This document shows positions 1 to 8,018 of a DNA stretch of 21,250 nucleotides, piece by piece; position 1 is the first letter of the stretch, and each line of letters starts with the position of its first letter. Location of the stretch: the NCBI GenBank assembly GCA_016840245.1, contig JAEOST010000686.1, positions 1 to 21,250 of the forward strand, in the 5' to 3' direction. The notes below the pieces were generated by a model. The model saw nothing but the letters and a program-made list of their open reading frames with translations, was not told the DNA's origin and did no database searches. The DNA comes from Candidatus Thorarchaeota archaeon (GTDB lineage: Archaea > Asgardarchaeota > Thorarchaeia > Thorarchaeales > Thorarchaeaceae). The translations under genes and the position numbers were made by a program.

Positions 1-1148
1 ACAATTAGAGCTGCAATGATATTCATAATGGACTTGGCAAAGAAAGGCATCTGCGGAGAGATTGCTAGCAGCAGCGATGTGAGAATGGGACCCAGAAATA
101 GACTCCCGCGAACAAACATGTTGAACCAGCCCATTCGAGTTGCTCTCTCTTCCTTGGGATATTTCTCCGAAATCAAAAGTGGTGGTATAGCTGTGTCTAT
201 AGTGTCTAATGCAACCCAGACGCAATACAGGACTAGTGAATACACAGGAGATGTAACTAGGCCAAAGAGAAACACCGTGACTGCAAGTGCAATCCATCCA
301 GGAATGAGAGAATACTTGATACCAACACGATCTACAAGGATTCCTGATAGAAGTGCAAATCCAGCAATTACCAACGTCGACACTGATATCATAATACCAT
401 ACAAGATTGCATTTGATTCACCTAGGAAGATTGGTACATACCATGAGAGACCATTGGCAGAGACTCCATCCAGTACAAAGGCTAGTGCAAGGATAAGAAT
501 GAACATCTCAATGGCTGGTCGTCCTCGGTCAGTCTTAGGTTCCGTTACGGCAATGTCATCGGAATGTGACTCTCGCAGAGGTAGAAGGAAGAATCCTGAA
601 ATGATGAGACCATATCCCCCGATTAGAAACATGAGTGGAGCTTCTCCTGAGACATACAGATACGCACCCAAGAAGACAGTGATGGCAGGTGGAATAGAAG
701 GTAGCACTCGTTCAGCTATCATGTAACTTGTGCCGCGTTTACGTTTAGAACTGCTCTCCATCAAGAGCATAGAAGATGCTGGTAGTCTCAGACTCCCTCC
801 AATGAATACTAGGATGTAGCCAAACATCGCCAATACGATTCTGAAGACAGATCCTTCTAGTGGAATTGAGAAGAGCAATACAAGAGGTCCCAGAGCAGCA
901 ATGAAACGCCCACTGATGACCAATGGTCGACGACCAAGTCGGTCGGCAAGACGTCCACCAATCGGGTAGAACAATGCGCTGGTGAGTGCAGCTAGTGAGA
1001 AGAAGACACCTACTACCTCAATTGAACCAAGAAGTGTTTCAAAATAGAATGGCATGAACATTATCCATAATCCATTTGCAGTGACTGCAATGGTATTACT
1101 TGCAGTGAGTGTCAGCACATTCCGATTGTTGACCATTTGCATCTGCAT
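1..1148 (-). CDS. MFS transporter (partial, C-terminus beyond window edge)
   Basis: The reading frame is open for 382 codons from an ATG at 1148 to the left edge without a stop, so the C-terminus is missing. The translation is strongly hydrophobic, with many predicted membrane helices. Between helices 2 and 3 it carries GGRLADRLGRRPL, the classic MFS motif A, and a charged central loop (SHSDDIAVTEPKTDRGRP) separates the two six-helix halves. The second half repeats a motif-A-like loop (SGILVDRVGIKYS). The family moves small solutes or drugs across the cytoplasmic membrane; the substrate cannot be read from the sequence. An in-frame TAA lies shortly upstream of the ATG, so the start is near 1148, and in-frame ATGs at 1142 and 1136 are alternatives. 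It lies 50 bases downstream of the metal permease gene in the same direction but has its own AT-rich stretch, so co-transcription is uncertain. Confidence 0.85.
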   Translation of the reverse strand, partial: MQMQMVNNRNVLTLTASNTIAVTANGLWIMFMPFYFETLLGSIEVVGVFFSLAALTSALFYPIGGRLADRLGRRPLVISGRFIAALGPLVLLFSIPLEGSVFRIVLAMFGYILVFIGGSLRLPASSMLLMESSSKRKRGTSYMIAERVLPSIPPAITVFLGAYLYVSGEAPLMFLIGGYGLIISGFFLLPLRESHSDDIAVTEPKTDRGRPAIEMFILILALAFVLDGVSANGLSWYVPIFLGESNAILYGIMISVSTLVIAGFALLSGILVDRVGIKYSLIPGWIALAVTVFLFGLVTSPVYSLVLYCVWVALDTIDTAIPPLLISEKYPKEERATRMGWFNMFVRGSLFLGPILTSLLLAISPQMPFFAKSIMNIIAALI

Positions 1149-1198
1149 TGTTTGATACGATACTTAAGTTAGATGCAGTTCATGCAGATTGGCGGTCT

Positions 1199-2143
1199 TC
1201 AATGATCATTGGAATGGTCATGGTCTTCGCCTATAGTCAGAGCCTCATGGAAAACATCAACTGCATCTTCCTCTGGAGCAGGAGGGATGATAATCTCATC
1301 TGAAACCCTATTACGATATGCCTTCACCTGCATTGCCACAAGATAAGAGAGCGCAGCTAGTATACCAGCAACAGCACTAGGAGAGGCACGAAGTGCAAAC
1401 GATGTAGCAAGTCCTCCAAGTTCTGATAATAATGCAATGAAGAAGACTGCTAGCATCACACCTCTCACGGATTTGAAGAGTTCAGTCGATGCTGCTGCCG
1501 GAGCAACCATGATTGCATACACAAGTATTGCTCCCACAGCCTTTGTGGCTAGTGCGATAGCTAATGCTGAGGTTATCAGCATCAGATAGTGATACCCACG
1601 GGCATTGAGTCCGTGTGCGATTGATCCCTCCATATCAACACTGACGTAGACAAACTCCTTGTTGAACATCAACGTGATGACAAACAACAGGGTTGCAGTG
1701 CCAGCTAACATAATGACATCGAAGTAGTCAAGGAGTAAAATATCTCCGACTAGATAGCCCCAGACCTGCGGTACTTGAGTTGGAGGAATATAGTACATCA
1801 GGAACACTGCAATACTCATTGAGAGAGCAAAGGAAACACCTACGGCAACCTCCATCTTTTGAGATATCCCTGTTTCACCAGCATAGCCTGTAACAACTGC
1901 TACAAATACACTGAACAGAAGCGCCCCTATGATGGGATCAAACCAAGGTACAATGCCAGTTGACTGAAGGAACAAACCAAGAGCTGCTCCTCCAAGAGCT
2001 GCATGAGCAACTCCTGCAGTCATGAATGAGAGACCTCTGAATACGAGAAACGTTCCACTCGTGGAGGCTACTAATGCGATGAAGAAAGCACCAATGAGGG
2101 CACGAAGCAGAAATGGAGGAATGATTTGAAACAGGTCAACCAT
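1199..2143 (-). CDS. znuB: Metal ABC transporter permease, ABC-3 (ZnuB/MntB-like) family
   Basis: The 314-residue polytopic membrane protein has about eight or nine hydrophobic segments and the family look of ZnuB/MntB permeases: an early SGTFLVFRGLSFMTAGVAHA stretch and a later AIMVAPAAAS segment. It would form the membrane channel that pairs with the ATPase encoded just upstream. The C-terminus ends in a short His/Asp-rich tail (EDHDHSNDH), in keeping with a zinc-type metal. I chose the ATG at 2143, which overlaps the ATPase stop codon as ATGGTTGA and has an AGGA motif upstream; a TTG at 2152 is possible but sits too close to that motif. Zn, Mn and Ni cannot be separated by sequence alone. 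Confidence 0.88.
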   Translation of the reverse strand: MVDLFQIIPPFLLRALIGAFFIALVASTSGTFLVFRGLSFMTAGVAHAALGGAALGLFLQSTGIVPWFDPIIGALLFSVFVAVVTGYAGETGISQKMEVAVGVSFALSMSIAVFLMYYIPPTQVPQVWGYLVGDILLLDYFDVIMLAGTATLLFVITLMFNKEFVYVSVDMEGSIAHGLNARGYHYLMLITSALAIALATKAVGAILVYAIMVAPAAASTELFKSVRGVMLAVFFIALLSELGGLATSFALRASPSAVAGILAALSYLVAMQVKAYRNRVSDEIIIPPAPEEDAVDVFHEALTIGEDHDHSNDH

Positions 2144-2939
2144 GGCGATCAAGTCCTGAGTCTTTTGTTACACAGTATCTGTGCCCACCATATTCAACAA
2201 CCCTAGCTGTTGGTCCGTAGACTTTCTTCAAGAGCTCGGGATCCATTATCGAGCAGGGAGCACCAGTACCAACGACGGTGTTCTTCATGAGTAACACGTT
2301 TTCCACATAGACGTGTATGGGATTGAGGTCATGTGTGACCATAATGATACTGACATCATTCTCTTGATGATACCGACCCAGCACTTCAACAATCAGGTCC
2401 TGACTCTCAGCATCAGTACCTGCAAGGGGTTCATCAAGAATCAATAGGGGTCCCTCACCAGCCAGTGCTCTTGCAACAAGAACTCTCTGGCGCTGTCCTC
2501 CAGACAATTCTGGAAAGGGTCTATCCCATAGGTCATCCATGTGAACTTGCTTTAGTGCATCCTTTGCGATTTCCTTGTCCTTAGATGTCGCAAACCGTGG
2601 TGGTAGTTTCTTGAGTAGGCGTCCCATCAGGACAATGTCCTTGACCTTCATAGGAACCCCCAATTCGATGTGGTCTCTCTGTGGAACATATCGGACCAAC
2701 TTTCGAATCTTCTGCGTATTCTTCACCGAGTCATATCCAAAGAGCTCTATACGGCCCCTCGCCGGTTTGATTAGTCCAAGGGCAGTCTTCAGGAGTGTAC
2801 TCTTACCAGAACCATTGGGACCAATTATAGCTGTAAAACTTGGAGCAGTGATGCAGAAATTCACATTGTGTAGAGCAATCTCACCACTGGGATATCGTAC
2901 AGCAAGGTCATGTGCTTCAAACAAAGCGGTCTCAGCCAT
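2136..2939 (-). CDS. znuC: Metal ABC transporter ATP-binding protein (ZnuC-like)
   Basis: The 267-residue ABC ATPase has the full motif set: Walker A GPNGSGKST, Q-loop YVPQRD, signature LSGGQRQRV, Walker B LLILDEP with a D-loop, and the switch histidine in MVTHDL. Length and motifs match the cytoplasmic energising subunit of ABC-3 metal importers. The start is taken as the ATG at 2939, preceded by AGGAG at a good distance; a GTG at 2972 in the same frame would overlap the regulator gene. Only four bases separate this start from the stop of the NikR-like gene, and its own end overlaps the permease start by eight bases, so regulator, ATPase and permease are almost certainly one translationally coupled operon. 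Confidence 0.92.
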   Translation of the reverse strand: MAETALFEAHDLAVRYPSGEIALHNVNFCITAPSFTAIIGPNGSGKSTLLKTALGLIKPARGRIELFGYDSVKNTQKIRKLVRYVPQRDHIELGVPMKVKDIVLMGRLLKKLPPRFATSKDKEIAKDALKQVHMDDLWDRPFPELSGGQRQRVLVARALAGEGPLLILDEPLAGTDAESQDLIVEVLGRYHQENDVSIIMVTHDLNPIHVYVENVLLMKNTVVGTGAPCSIMDPELLKKVYGPTARVVEYGGHRYCVTKDSGLDRHG

Positions 2940-2943
2940 GGCT

Positions 2944-3345
2944 TCAACTCCTGACAAGACTGACTTCAACACGAGAAACCTGTTTCAGAGCTCTCTGATC
3001 CTTGACCAATTCGCGGATTGAATCTGCGGGTCCGTGGATTATCAAGACCTCGACACATCCTCCTCCACCAGGATGAGAGTGCATCATTGCCTCAATATAC
3101 TTGTGATACCTGTGCTGAACCGGACTAGAGTGGTTTCCCTTTCCAGTCTTATGATAGGTCACCGTCATAACAGCTGTCAGTTTACCCCGACATTCCTCCA
3201 ATGTCCTGAGTTCAGCCATGAGAGACTGCAGTGCATGTCTGACAACCTCAGACCTATTTGAGAATCCTCCCTCATTCTGAAGCTGTCCAAGTTCTTCCAA
3301 ATCATCATCAGCCATTGAAACTGCAACTATAGGGATTGTAGACAC
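2944..3345 (-). CDS. nikR: NikR-like ribbon-helix-helix metal-responsive regulator
   Basis: With the GTG at 3345 as start the protein is 133 residues, the usual size of archaeal NikR. The N-terminus has a ribbon-helix-helix pattern (short beta strand, then DDDLEELGQLQ and FSNRSEVVRHAL), and the C-terminal half is the NikR metal-binding ACT-like domain. The metal ligands of the family appear to be kept: QHRYH, then MMHSH, then GGGGC, matching the His-His-His-Cys set. It should bind DNA as a dimer or tetramer when loaded with Ni or a similar metal. It is the first gene of the metal uptake operon and is divergent from the ZnuA-like gene, so it most likely represses both. A longer frame reaches a GTG at 3432, but that would add about 29 residues in front of the DNA-binding strand and overlap the promoter, so I reject it. 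Confidence 0.85.
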   Translation of the reverse strand: MSTIPIVAVSMADDDLEELGQLQNEGGFSNRSEVVRHALQSLMAELRTLEECRGKLTAVMTVTYHKTGKGNHSSPVQHRYHKYIEAMMHSHPGGGGCVEVLIIHGPADSIRELVKDQRALKQVSRVEVSLVRS

Positions 3346-3403
3346 CTCCGACGAGATTACATGAGAACATGCATTAGGTCGGTTATGAGTTATTAGAATG
3401 TGG

Positions 3404-3418
3404 ATAATACTTAATAAT
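3404..3418. promoter_or_regulatory. AT-rich TATA-like element shared by divergent metal uptake genes
   Basis: The stretch ATAATACTTAATAAT is the only strongly AT-rich block between the NikR-like gene and the ZnuA-like gene. It can serve as a TATA box in either direction: about 60-75 bases upstream of the GTG at 3345 on the minus strand and about 65-75 bases upstream of the ATG at 3481 on the plus strand. Assignment rests on position and composition only. Confidence 0.4.
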
Positions 3419-3447
3419 GTGCCTCTATTCACAGAACTTGCGTCTGA

Positions 3448-3458
3448 AACCTGAGGTT
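3448..3458. promoter_or_regulatory. Small palindrome, possible metal-regulator operator
   Basis: AACCT-G-AGGTT is an exact palindrome of 11 bases between the shared AT-rich element and the ZnuA-like start codon, where a repressor could block transcription. It is too short to be convincing alone and does not match the E. coli NikR operator half-sites. Confidence 0.2.
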
Positions 3459-3480
3459 AGAACATCAGGGTGTTGATTCA

Positions 3481-4548
3481 ATGAGAAGTAATCGTGTTGC
3501 TCTACTAATGCTACTCATCCTCACAGGTTATGGAGTATTCTCAGTTGTCCCACTAACTCAGGCTCAAGAAACACCCACACTTTCGATTGCGGTGTCAGTT
3601 ACTCCATTGGCAGGTGTCGTTGAACAAATCGGAGGAGAATATATTGATATCACAGTTCTCCTCCCCGAGGACATTGAACCCCATGCCTCAACCCTGCCTC
3701 CAGAGGCAGTCATTGCGGCCGAAGATGCTGATCTGTTAGTTCTAACAGGACACTTTCCATGGGAGGAGAGTCTCGCTACACAAGTGAGCACACCGTATAT
3801 CTCATTTGATGATCTGGATGCATTAGAGAACTTCGAGGATTATGGTGCTGCATTCTCACCTATGCCTGGTGAACATGAGGAGGAAGGCACTGGACACGAG
3901 CACGACGAGGGGAATCCACATGGTTGGTGGATGCTCCCAAGAAATGCCATTGCCATAGCTAATGCAACACAGGCGGCACTGTCAACATTGAACTCTACAC
4001 TCACAGGAACGTGGCAGAGCAATTTCAATCAGTTTGTTGCAGAAGTGACAACATTCCAAGACTTAGTGACCACTATCGACGAGGACTATGGCTTCTCACA
4101 GATGCATGCTGTAGCAGTCTTTCCTGCTGAAGCGTATGTAGCTGAGGCATTTGGTATTGAATGCGAGGCGGTTCTACAGAAGGATGAAGTGTTCATCTCA
4201 GGTGGTGAGCTCTTAGAGGTTCAGGATGCACTGAGAAATGGCACAATCAATCTAATTTTGGGATCAGATGTTGCACGATTGCAGTCTGGGGGTGAATTTG
4301 CATATCAGCTAGTCCTAGACTATGGTGGTACACTGATTTGGTGGCGGACTGTCTTCTCTGAAGTTCTATCAAATTATGTCGCACTCATGACTGTAAATCT
4401 GGGAGCACTCACCACGGGTCTTGATGAAGGAGGGGTTCCAGTTTCAGCACAGGTAATGAATCTCGCTCTAATCGTACTCTCCGGTGTCTTAGGAATAATA
4501 GTACTGATTGAAACTGTGCTGTTGATTAAGAGAGCCAAGGCTGAGTAG
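3481..4548 (+). CDS. znuA: ZnuA-like metal-binding protein with C-terminal membrane anchor
   Basis: The 355-residue protein begins with a signal peptide (basic MRSNR, then a hydrophobic core ending near AQA) and then shows the ZnuA/TroA fold. Probable metal ligands are His68 in EPHAS, His147 in NPHGW and His209 in QMHAV. Between the first two is a His/Glu-rich loop (about residues 131-143), often seen in zinc binders. A C-terminal hydrophobic helix (about 327-348) followed by KRAKAE should anchor the protein on the outer face of the cytoplasmic membrane, as fits an archaeon without periplasm. The ATG at 3481 has GGGTG eight bases upstream. It is divergent from the regulator-ATPase-permease operon and supplies its missing binding protein. 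Zn is the best guess, with Mn or Ni possible. Confidence 0.88.
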   Translation: MRSNRVALLMLLILTGYGVFSVVPLTQAQETPTLSIAVSVTPLAGVVEQIGGEYIDITVLLPEDIEPHASTLPPEAVIAAEDADLLVLTGHFPWEESLATQVSTPYISFDDLDALENFEDYGAAFSPMPGEHEEEGTGHEHDEGNPHGWWMLPRNAIAIANATQAALSTLNSTLTGTWQSNFNQFVAEVTTFQDLVTTIDEDYGFSQMHAVAVFPAEAYVAEAFGIECEAVLQKDEVFISGGELLEVQDALRNGTINLILGSDVARLQSGGEFAYQLVLDYGGTLIWWRTVFSEVLSNYVALMTVNLGALTTGLDEGGVPVSAQVMNLALIVLSGVLGIIVLIETVLLIKRAKAE

Positions 4549-4550
4549 GC

Positions 4551-4883
4551 TCACATCTTGATACTCGTACCCAGTCTAAGATTATAGACCTGAAATTCTA
4601 GCTCTGTAAGTTCATCCTGAATCACTCGAAAGCGTGCATCAAACTCCTCTTGGCCCATTGTACCTGCTCTTTTCTCAGATACTAGACGCTTAAGCTCTGT
4701 CTGACGTTCTTTAATTTCCTTCTTCAATTTCTCCCATTTTTCTGGGTCTGACCAGACAGAGGTTCCCCAGGACTCGCTGGATTTTGAATCTTGGTCTAAT
4801 TTTTCAACAACATCATCAAGGGATTTCTTGATACTATCGGGAGATTGACCTTCAGGATTCTCACTGTCCAAGATATTCACCAA
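4551..4883 (-). CDS. Small charged coiled-coil protein of unknown function
   Basis: This gene of about 110 codons encodes a soluble, highly charged protein without Cys residues. The first 45 residues look disordered (rich in Ser, Asp, Glu), and residues 48-100 are predicted to form a helical hairpin or coiled coil (KLKKEIKERQTELKRLVSEK, then EEFDARFRVIQDELTELEFQ). The short turn KRAGTMGQEEFDAR resembles SHOCT-like oligomerisation motifs, but that is only a resemblance. The start is TTG at 4883 or GTG at 4880; neither has a clear Shine-Dalgarno motif, and an in-frame stop lies a few codons upstream. It converges on the ZnuA-like gene with two bases between the stops, so any functional link is unclear. 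Confidence 0.65.
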   Translation of the reverse strand: MVNILDSENPEGQSPDSIKKSLDDVVEKLDQDSKSSESWGTSVWSDPEKWEKLKKEIKERQTELKRLVSEKRAGTMGQEEFDARFRVIQDELTELEFQVYNLRLGTSIKM

Positions 4884-4942
4884 TAGATGTGACTCGGAGT
4901 TCTCTCAATTTATGCCTATAGTTATGGAATGTCGTCCTAGTT

Positions 4943-5872
4943 TCAACCAAGTATCAATGGGAGAAAAATGACCAGTGGTAATAGAAGGAGTGTTCCAACA
5001 GTTACGATCGTCGCTGCTGTTTCAGAGTCAAGTTCAAAGTTTGCAGCAAAGACCACAGTAAGTACAGCTGGGGGCATCATAGCTTCGAGAAGAATGACCT
5101 GAGAGGTCACTTTTGACAGTCCAAGGATAATGAGAAATACAAAGATCATCAGTGGTACTATGACCTGGCGAACTGCAAAGACCTCAAGCGCATCCCTCAT
5201 CTCTGTAAGAGAAAATCTTCGACCAAGTTCCAGACCGACAACAAACAGAGCGAGATAGGTTGTGATTGTGCCATTGATTGAGAGAGCAGACTGAACTGGT
5301 TCAGGTAGGGTGAAGCCTATACTGATGAGAATTAGAGCGAGAATTGCTACTATGAATGGCGGAAATATCAATGTCTTCTTCACCATAGATGAGTATGAGG
5401 TTTCATTTCTACTGTAGAAGGCACCTAAGAATGCCCCAAAAGTCGCCATGAGTGGAATCTGTGTGAGGGACCACATTATAATCACAGATACTCCACCTTG
5501 TCCAATGAACATCATTGCTAAGGGAATAGGAATGAAGATTGCATTATTGAATGTGACACAGAGGAGCATTGCACCCTTCTTCCCTCGTTCAATCTCCCTT
5601 CTGCTCAGGATGATAAAGAGCAGAGCAAAACTTGCTAGATGACATATGATAGTCAAGAGAACAATGAGCGGAAGTTCAGCAACAACTGCAACACCTGATT
5701 CACTCAAGAGTGTTCCAAAAATGAGTAGGGGCAATAGTAGATTGATCAACAGAGTAGTCAGTAGCTTGCTGAGAGATTCGGATTTATTTGACATCCGAGT
5801 AACAAGATATCCGAGAACTATAGCAATGTAGAAGAGTCCAATGTTGATTGCGAGCTCCTCTATAGTCTGCAA
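4943..5872 (-). CDS. AEC-family (auxin efflux carrier-like) permease
   Basis: The 309-residue protein has about ten hydrophobic helices arranged as two fivefold repeats, the layout of the AEC/Mem_trans family. Family-like features are the N-terminal LGYLVTRMSNKSESLSKLLT loop, the following INLLLPLLIFGTLL helix, and the late MMPPAVLTVVFAANFELD segment (prolines and an Asn in a broken helix, followed by acidic residues). Bacterial and archaeal members move small carboxylates such as malate or other organic anions; the substrate is not readable here. The start is a TTG at 5872 with GGTGA six bases upstream and an in-frame stop just before it. It stands alone between convergent and divergent neighbours. 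Confidence 0.85.
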   Translation of the reverse strand: MQTIEELAINIGLFYIAIVLGYLVTRMSNKSESLSKLLTTLLINLLLPLLIFGTLLSESGVAVVAELPLIVLLTIICHLASFALLFIILSRREIERGKKGAMLLCVTFNNAIFIPIPLAMMFIGQGGVSVIIMWSLTQIPLMATFGAFLGAFYSRNETSYSSMVKKTLIFPPFIVAILALILISIGFTLPEPVQSALSINGTITTYLALFVVGLELGRRFSLTEMRDALEVFAVRQVIVPLMIFVFLIILGLSKVTSQVILLEAMMPPAVLTVVFAANFELDSETAATIVTVGTLLLLPLVIFLPLILG

Positions 5873-5967
5873 TAATTGTCACCGGACTCTGGCCGATACA
5901 ATTCACGTTTGAAGATACCGGATGGGGTATTGGACTTCAGATTATGATGTTAGTTGATGAAAAAGGG

Positions 5968-5986
5968 TAGTTTGCCACACAAACTA
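5968..5986. repeat. Inverted repeat upstream of the ABC-2 exporter
   Basis: TAGTTTG and CAAACTA are exact inverted seven-base arms with a five-base spacer, about 25 bases upstream of the TATA-like box of the exporter operon. The size suits a dimeric regulator site. Repeats of this length are also expected now and then by chance. Confidence 0.3.
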
Positions 5987-6010
5987 GATTGTAGTTCAAA
6001 AACGGTTCTC

Positions 6011-6020
6011 GTATTATATA
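6011..6020 (+). promoter_or_regulatory. TATA-like box of the ABC-2 exporter operon
   Basis: GTATTATATA lies about 40 bases upstream of the ATG at 6058, giving an expected transcription start near 6040-6046 and a short leader that contains the GGTG Shine-Dalgarno motif. Confidence 0.5.
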
Positions 6021-6057
6021 GAAATTGTACCAGTACATATACAGGTGTTTACTGATA

Positions 6058-6801
6058 ATGACAACTGCGATAAAGATTCAGGATGTGACCAAAACCTTCG
6101 AAACAGTCACTGCAGTAAAAAATCTCAGTCTGGAGATTGCTTGGGGTGAGCTTTTCGGACTTCTAGGTCCAAATGGTGCAGGTAAGACAACCACTATCAA
6201 TATACTCAACACCTTACTTGAACCAACATCAGGTTCAGCTACTGTAGGTGGATTTGATGTTGAAACAGACCCTGATGAGATAAAGAAACTAATTGGACTG
6301 TGTCCACAGGAACCGGCATACTATAGGTTCTTGACAGGTAGAGAGAACATTGAACTCTTTGGTGACTTCCATGGAATGCTTCCTGAGGTCCTTCGAGAAC
6401 GAGTTGATGAACTCATTCTAAAAATTGGTATGGAGGACCATGCAGATCGTAAGGCTGCAGAATACAGCGGGGGAATGATTCGGCGTGTTAGTACAGCTAT
6501 GGCGTTAGTACATGAACCGAAAATTGCACTGCTTGATGAACCAACGGTAGCAATGGACCCTGTTGCTCGAAGATCGATATGGGACTTCATTAGAGAAATG
6601 AAGAGTAATGGGATGGCCATCATCTTAACGACACATTACATGGAGGAAGCAGAAGAGCTCTGTGACCGTGTAGGCATTATGGATGAGGGTCGATTGATTG
6701 CACTTGGGACCCCTAAGGAGTTGATGGAAAATCATGGAGCTGAAGATCTCGAGGAGGTCTTTGTCAAGATCACTGGCAAGAAACTGAGGGAGGTTGTGTA
6801 A
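6058..6801 (+). CDS. ABC-2 type exporter ATP-binding protein
   Basis: The 247-residue ATPase has Walker A GPNGAGKTT, Q-loop CPQEPAY, signature YSGGMIRRV, Walker B IALLDEPTVAMD and the switch His in TTHYMEEAE. The GAGKTT form and the EEAEELCDRVGIMDEGRL tail are typical of the DrrA/NatA/CcmA-like exporters, which drive efflux of drugs, lipids or ions. The ATG at 6058 is preferred over an upstream in-frame TTG at 6025, because the TATA-like box leaves too little room for the longer form. The permease starts one base after this stop, so the two are co-translated. The substrate is unknown. Confidence 0.9.
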   Translation: MTTAIKIQDVTKTFETVTAVKNLSLEIAWGELFGLLGPNGAGKTTTINILNTLLEPTSGSATVGGFDVETDPDEIKKLIGLCPQEPAYYRFLTGRENIELFGDFHGMLPEVLRERVDELILKIGMEDHADRKAAEYSGGMIRRVSTAMALVHEPKIALLDEPTVAMDPVARRSIWDFIREMKSNGMAIILTTHYMEEAEELCDRVGIMDEGRLIALGTPKELMENHGAEDLEEVFVKITGKKLREVV

Positions 6802-6802
6802 T

Positions 6803-7963
6803 TTGAAACTACAGATCATTTTGACTCTTGTTAAGAAAGAACTAAAGAAAACCAAAAGAGAGCCAGCGGTTCTGTTTATGCTCTTGTTATTCCCATTTGT
6901 AGTGACAATTGTATTTGGTTTGGCATTTGGTGGAATGGGTACAGGAGGGTCAACCCAGTTTGATATTGGAGTTGTGAATCTCGATACGGCATCTGATAAT
7001 CCACAGTGGAATAACAACTTCGTTGGTAATTTAAGTGAAGTTGAGGTGTTCATCATTCATGACTTTGCTGACAATGAAACTGGACAGTCAGTGCTTCTGG
7101 AAGGTGGATTGGACGCGCTCGTTGTAATTCCAGAGGGATTCAGCGATAGTTGCCAGTCTTACTGGATGGCTCCTTTCGATCCATCAAGTTGGAGCAATAC
7201 AACGGTCGGACTCTATGTTGATAGTGGTTCTATGATTGCCTCAGGTGCAGTTCCTCCTATGGTTCACCAGGTAGTACTCACAACTATGTTTGGTGAGGCC
7301 GCTACTACACTTCAACTACCAGTGAGTGTAGGTAGTCCATCGTTAGTTGTGGCTAGTACCTTATCCCAGTGGGACTTCATGGCACCTGGGATCTTTGCCT
7401 TTGCAGCGATATTCATGACAATGATTGTTGCTCAGTCACTGACAGAGGAGAGGGACTCCGGTCTACTCAAGAGAATGTCAACAACTCCAGTAAGTTCAGG
7501 GGAGTTCATGATGAGCCAGACCATTTCATACATGCTCATTGGAGTAGTACAAGTGGCTCTGGTCTTTGCATCCTCCTTCCTAATTGGATATAGACCTGAT
7601 ACTGACATAGCAGGACTACTCTTCGCATTTCTCATAGTCGTTGCCTTCACTCTGGTCAATGTTGGATTTGGTCTGATTGCAGCAGCTATTTCCAAGTCTG
7701 CTGAGGTAGCAAGTGGTGTAGCATTCATCTTCATCATGCCACAGATGTTTCTAGGTACATTCATGCCGTTAGGTGGGATTATGGAGACTATTGGTGCTGT
7801 GATTCCAAGCAACTATGTGACTCATGCATTGACAACGCTCTTCCTAAGAGGTGCCTCAATTACAGTAGCAACAATCTGGATTGATCTACTCATTGTATCA
7901 ATAACAGGTGTTGTTGTGTTGATAGTGGGAATACGCGTATTCTCCAGATTTATTTCAAAATAA
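6803..7963 (+). CDS. ABC-2 type exporter permease
   Basis: The 386-residue membrane protein has the ABC-2 permease layout: a cytoplasmic amphipathic N-terminus (KKELKKTKREP), a first membrane helix, a large outer domain (about residues 45-180), then five clustered helices. The conserved mid-region shows ERDSGLLKRMSTTPVS, and a late segment reads FIMPQMFLGTFMPLG, both family hallmarks. It would form the export channel with the ATPase encoded immediately upstream. The start is the TTG at 6803, nine bases after a strong GGGAGG motif; a TTG at 6794 would overlap that motif. A strong terminator follows nine bases after the stop. Confidence 0.88.
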   Translation: MKLQIILTLVKKELKKTKREPAVLFMLLLFPFVVTIVFGLAFGGMGTGGSTQFDIGVVNLDTASDNPQWNNNFVGNLSEVEVFIIHDFADNETGQSVLLEGGLDALVVIPEGFSDSCQSYWMAPFDPSSWSNTTVGLYVDSGSMIASGAVPPMVHQVVLTTMFGEAATTLQLPVSVGSPSLVVASTLSQWDFMAPGIFAFAAIFMTMIVAQSLTEERDSGLLKRMSTTPVSSGEFMMSQTISYMLIGVVQVALVFASSFLIGYRPDTDIAGLLFAFLIVVAFTLVNVGFGLIAAAISKSAEVASGVAFIFIMPQMFLGTFMPLGGIMETIGAVIPSNYVTHALTTLFLRGASITVATIWIDLLIVSITGVVVLIVGIRVFSRFISK

Positions 7964-7971
7964 GATGAATT

Positions 7972-8009
7972 GAGGAAGAGTGAGATACACTCTTCCTCGT
8001 TTGTTTTTA
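7972..8009 (+). terminator. Hairpin plus T-tract terminator after the ABC-2 exporter
   Basis: An exact 11-base-pair stem (GAGGAAGAGTG with CACTCTTCCTC, 7972-7982 and 7988-7998) closes a five-base loop and is followed by GTTTGTTTTT. It has the form of a bacterial intrinsic terminator. It also lies ten bases from the stop of the convergent crtI gene and may block read-through in both directions. Confidence 0.8.
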
Positions 8010-8018
8010 TCTGCTGTT

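Noticed and set aside
16..726. Long plus-strand open frame of 236 codons at the left edge
   Set aside because: It lies antisense to the MFS transporter, its translation has no family features and is of low-quality composition, while the minus strand gives clear membrane helices and motif A.
3346..3432. Longer N-terminus for the NikR-like regulator starting at a GTG at 3432
   Set aside because: It would add about 29 residues before the ribbon-helix-helix strand and run across the shared AT-rich promoter; the GTG at 3345 gives the normal family length.
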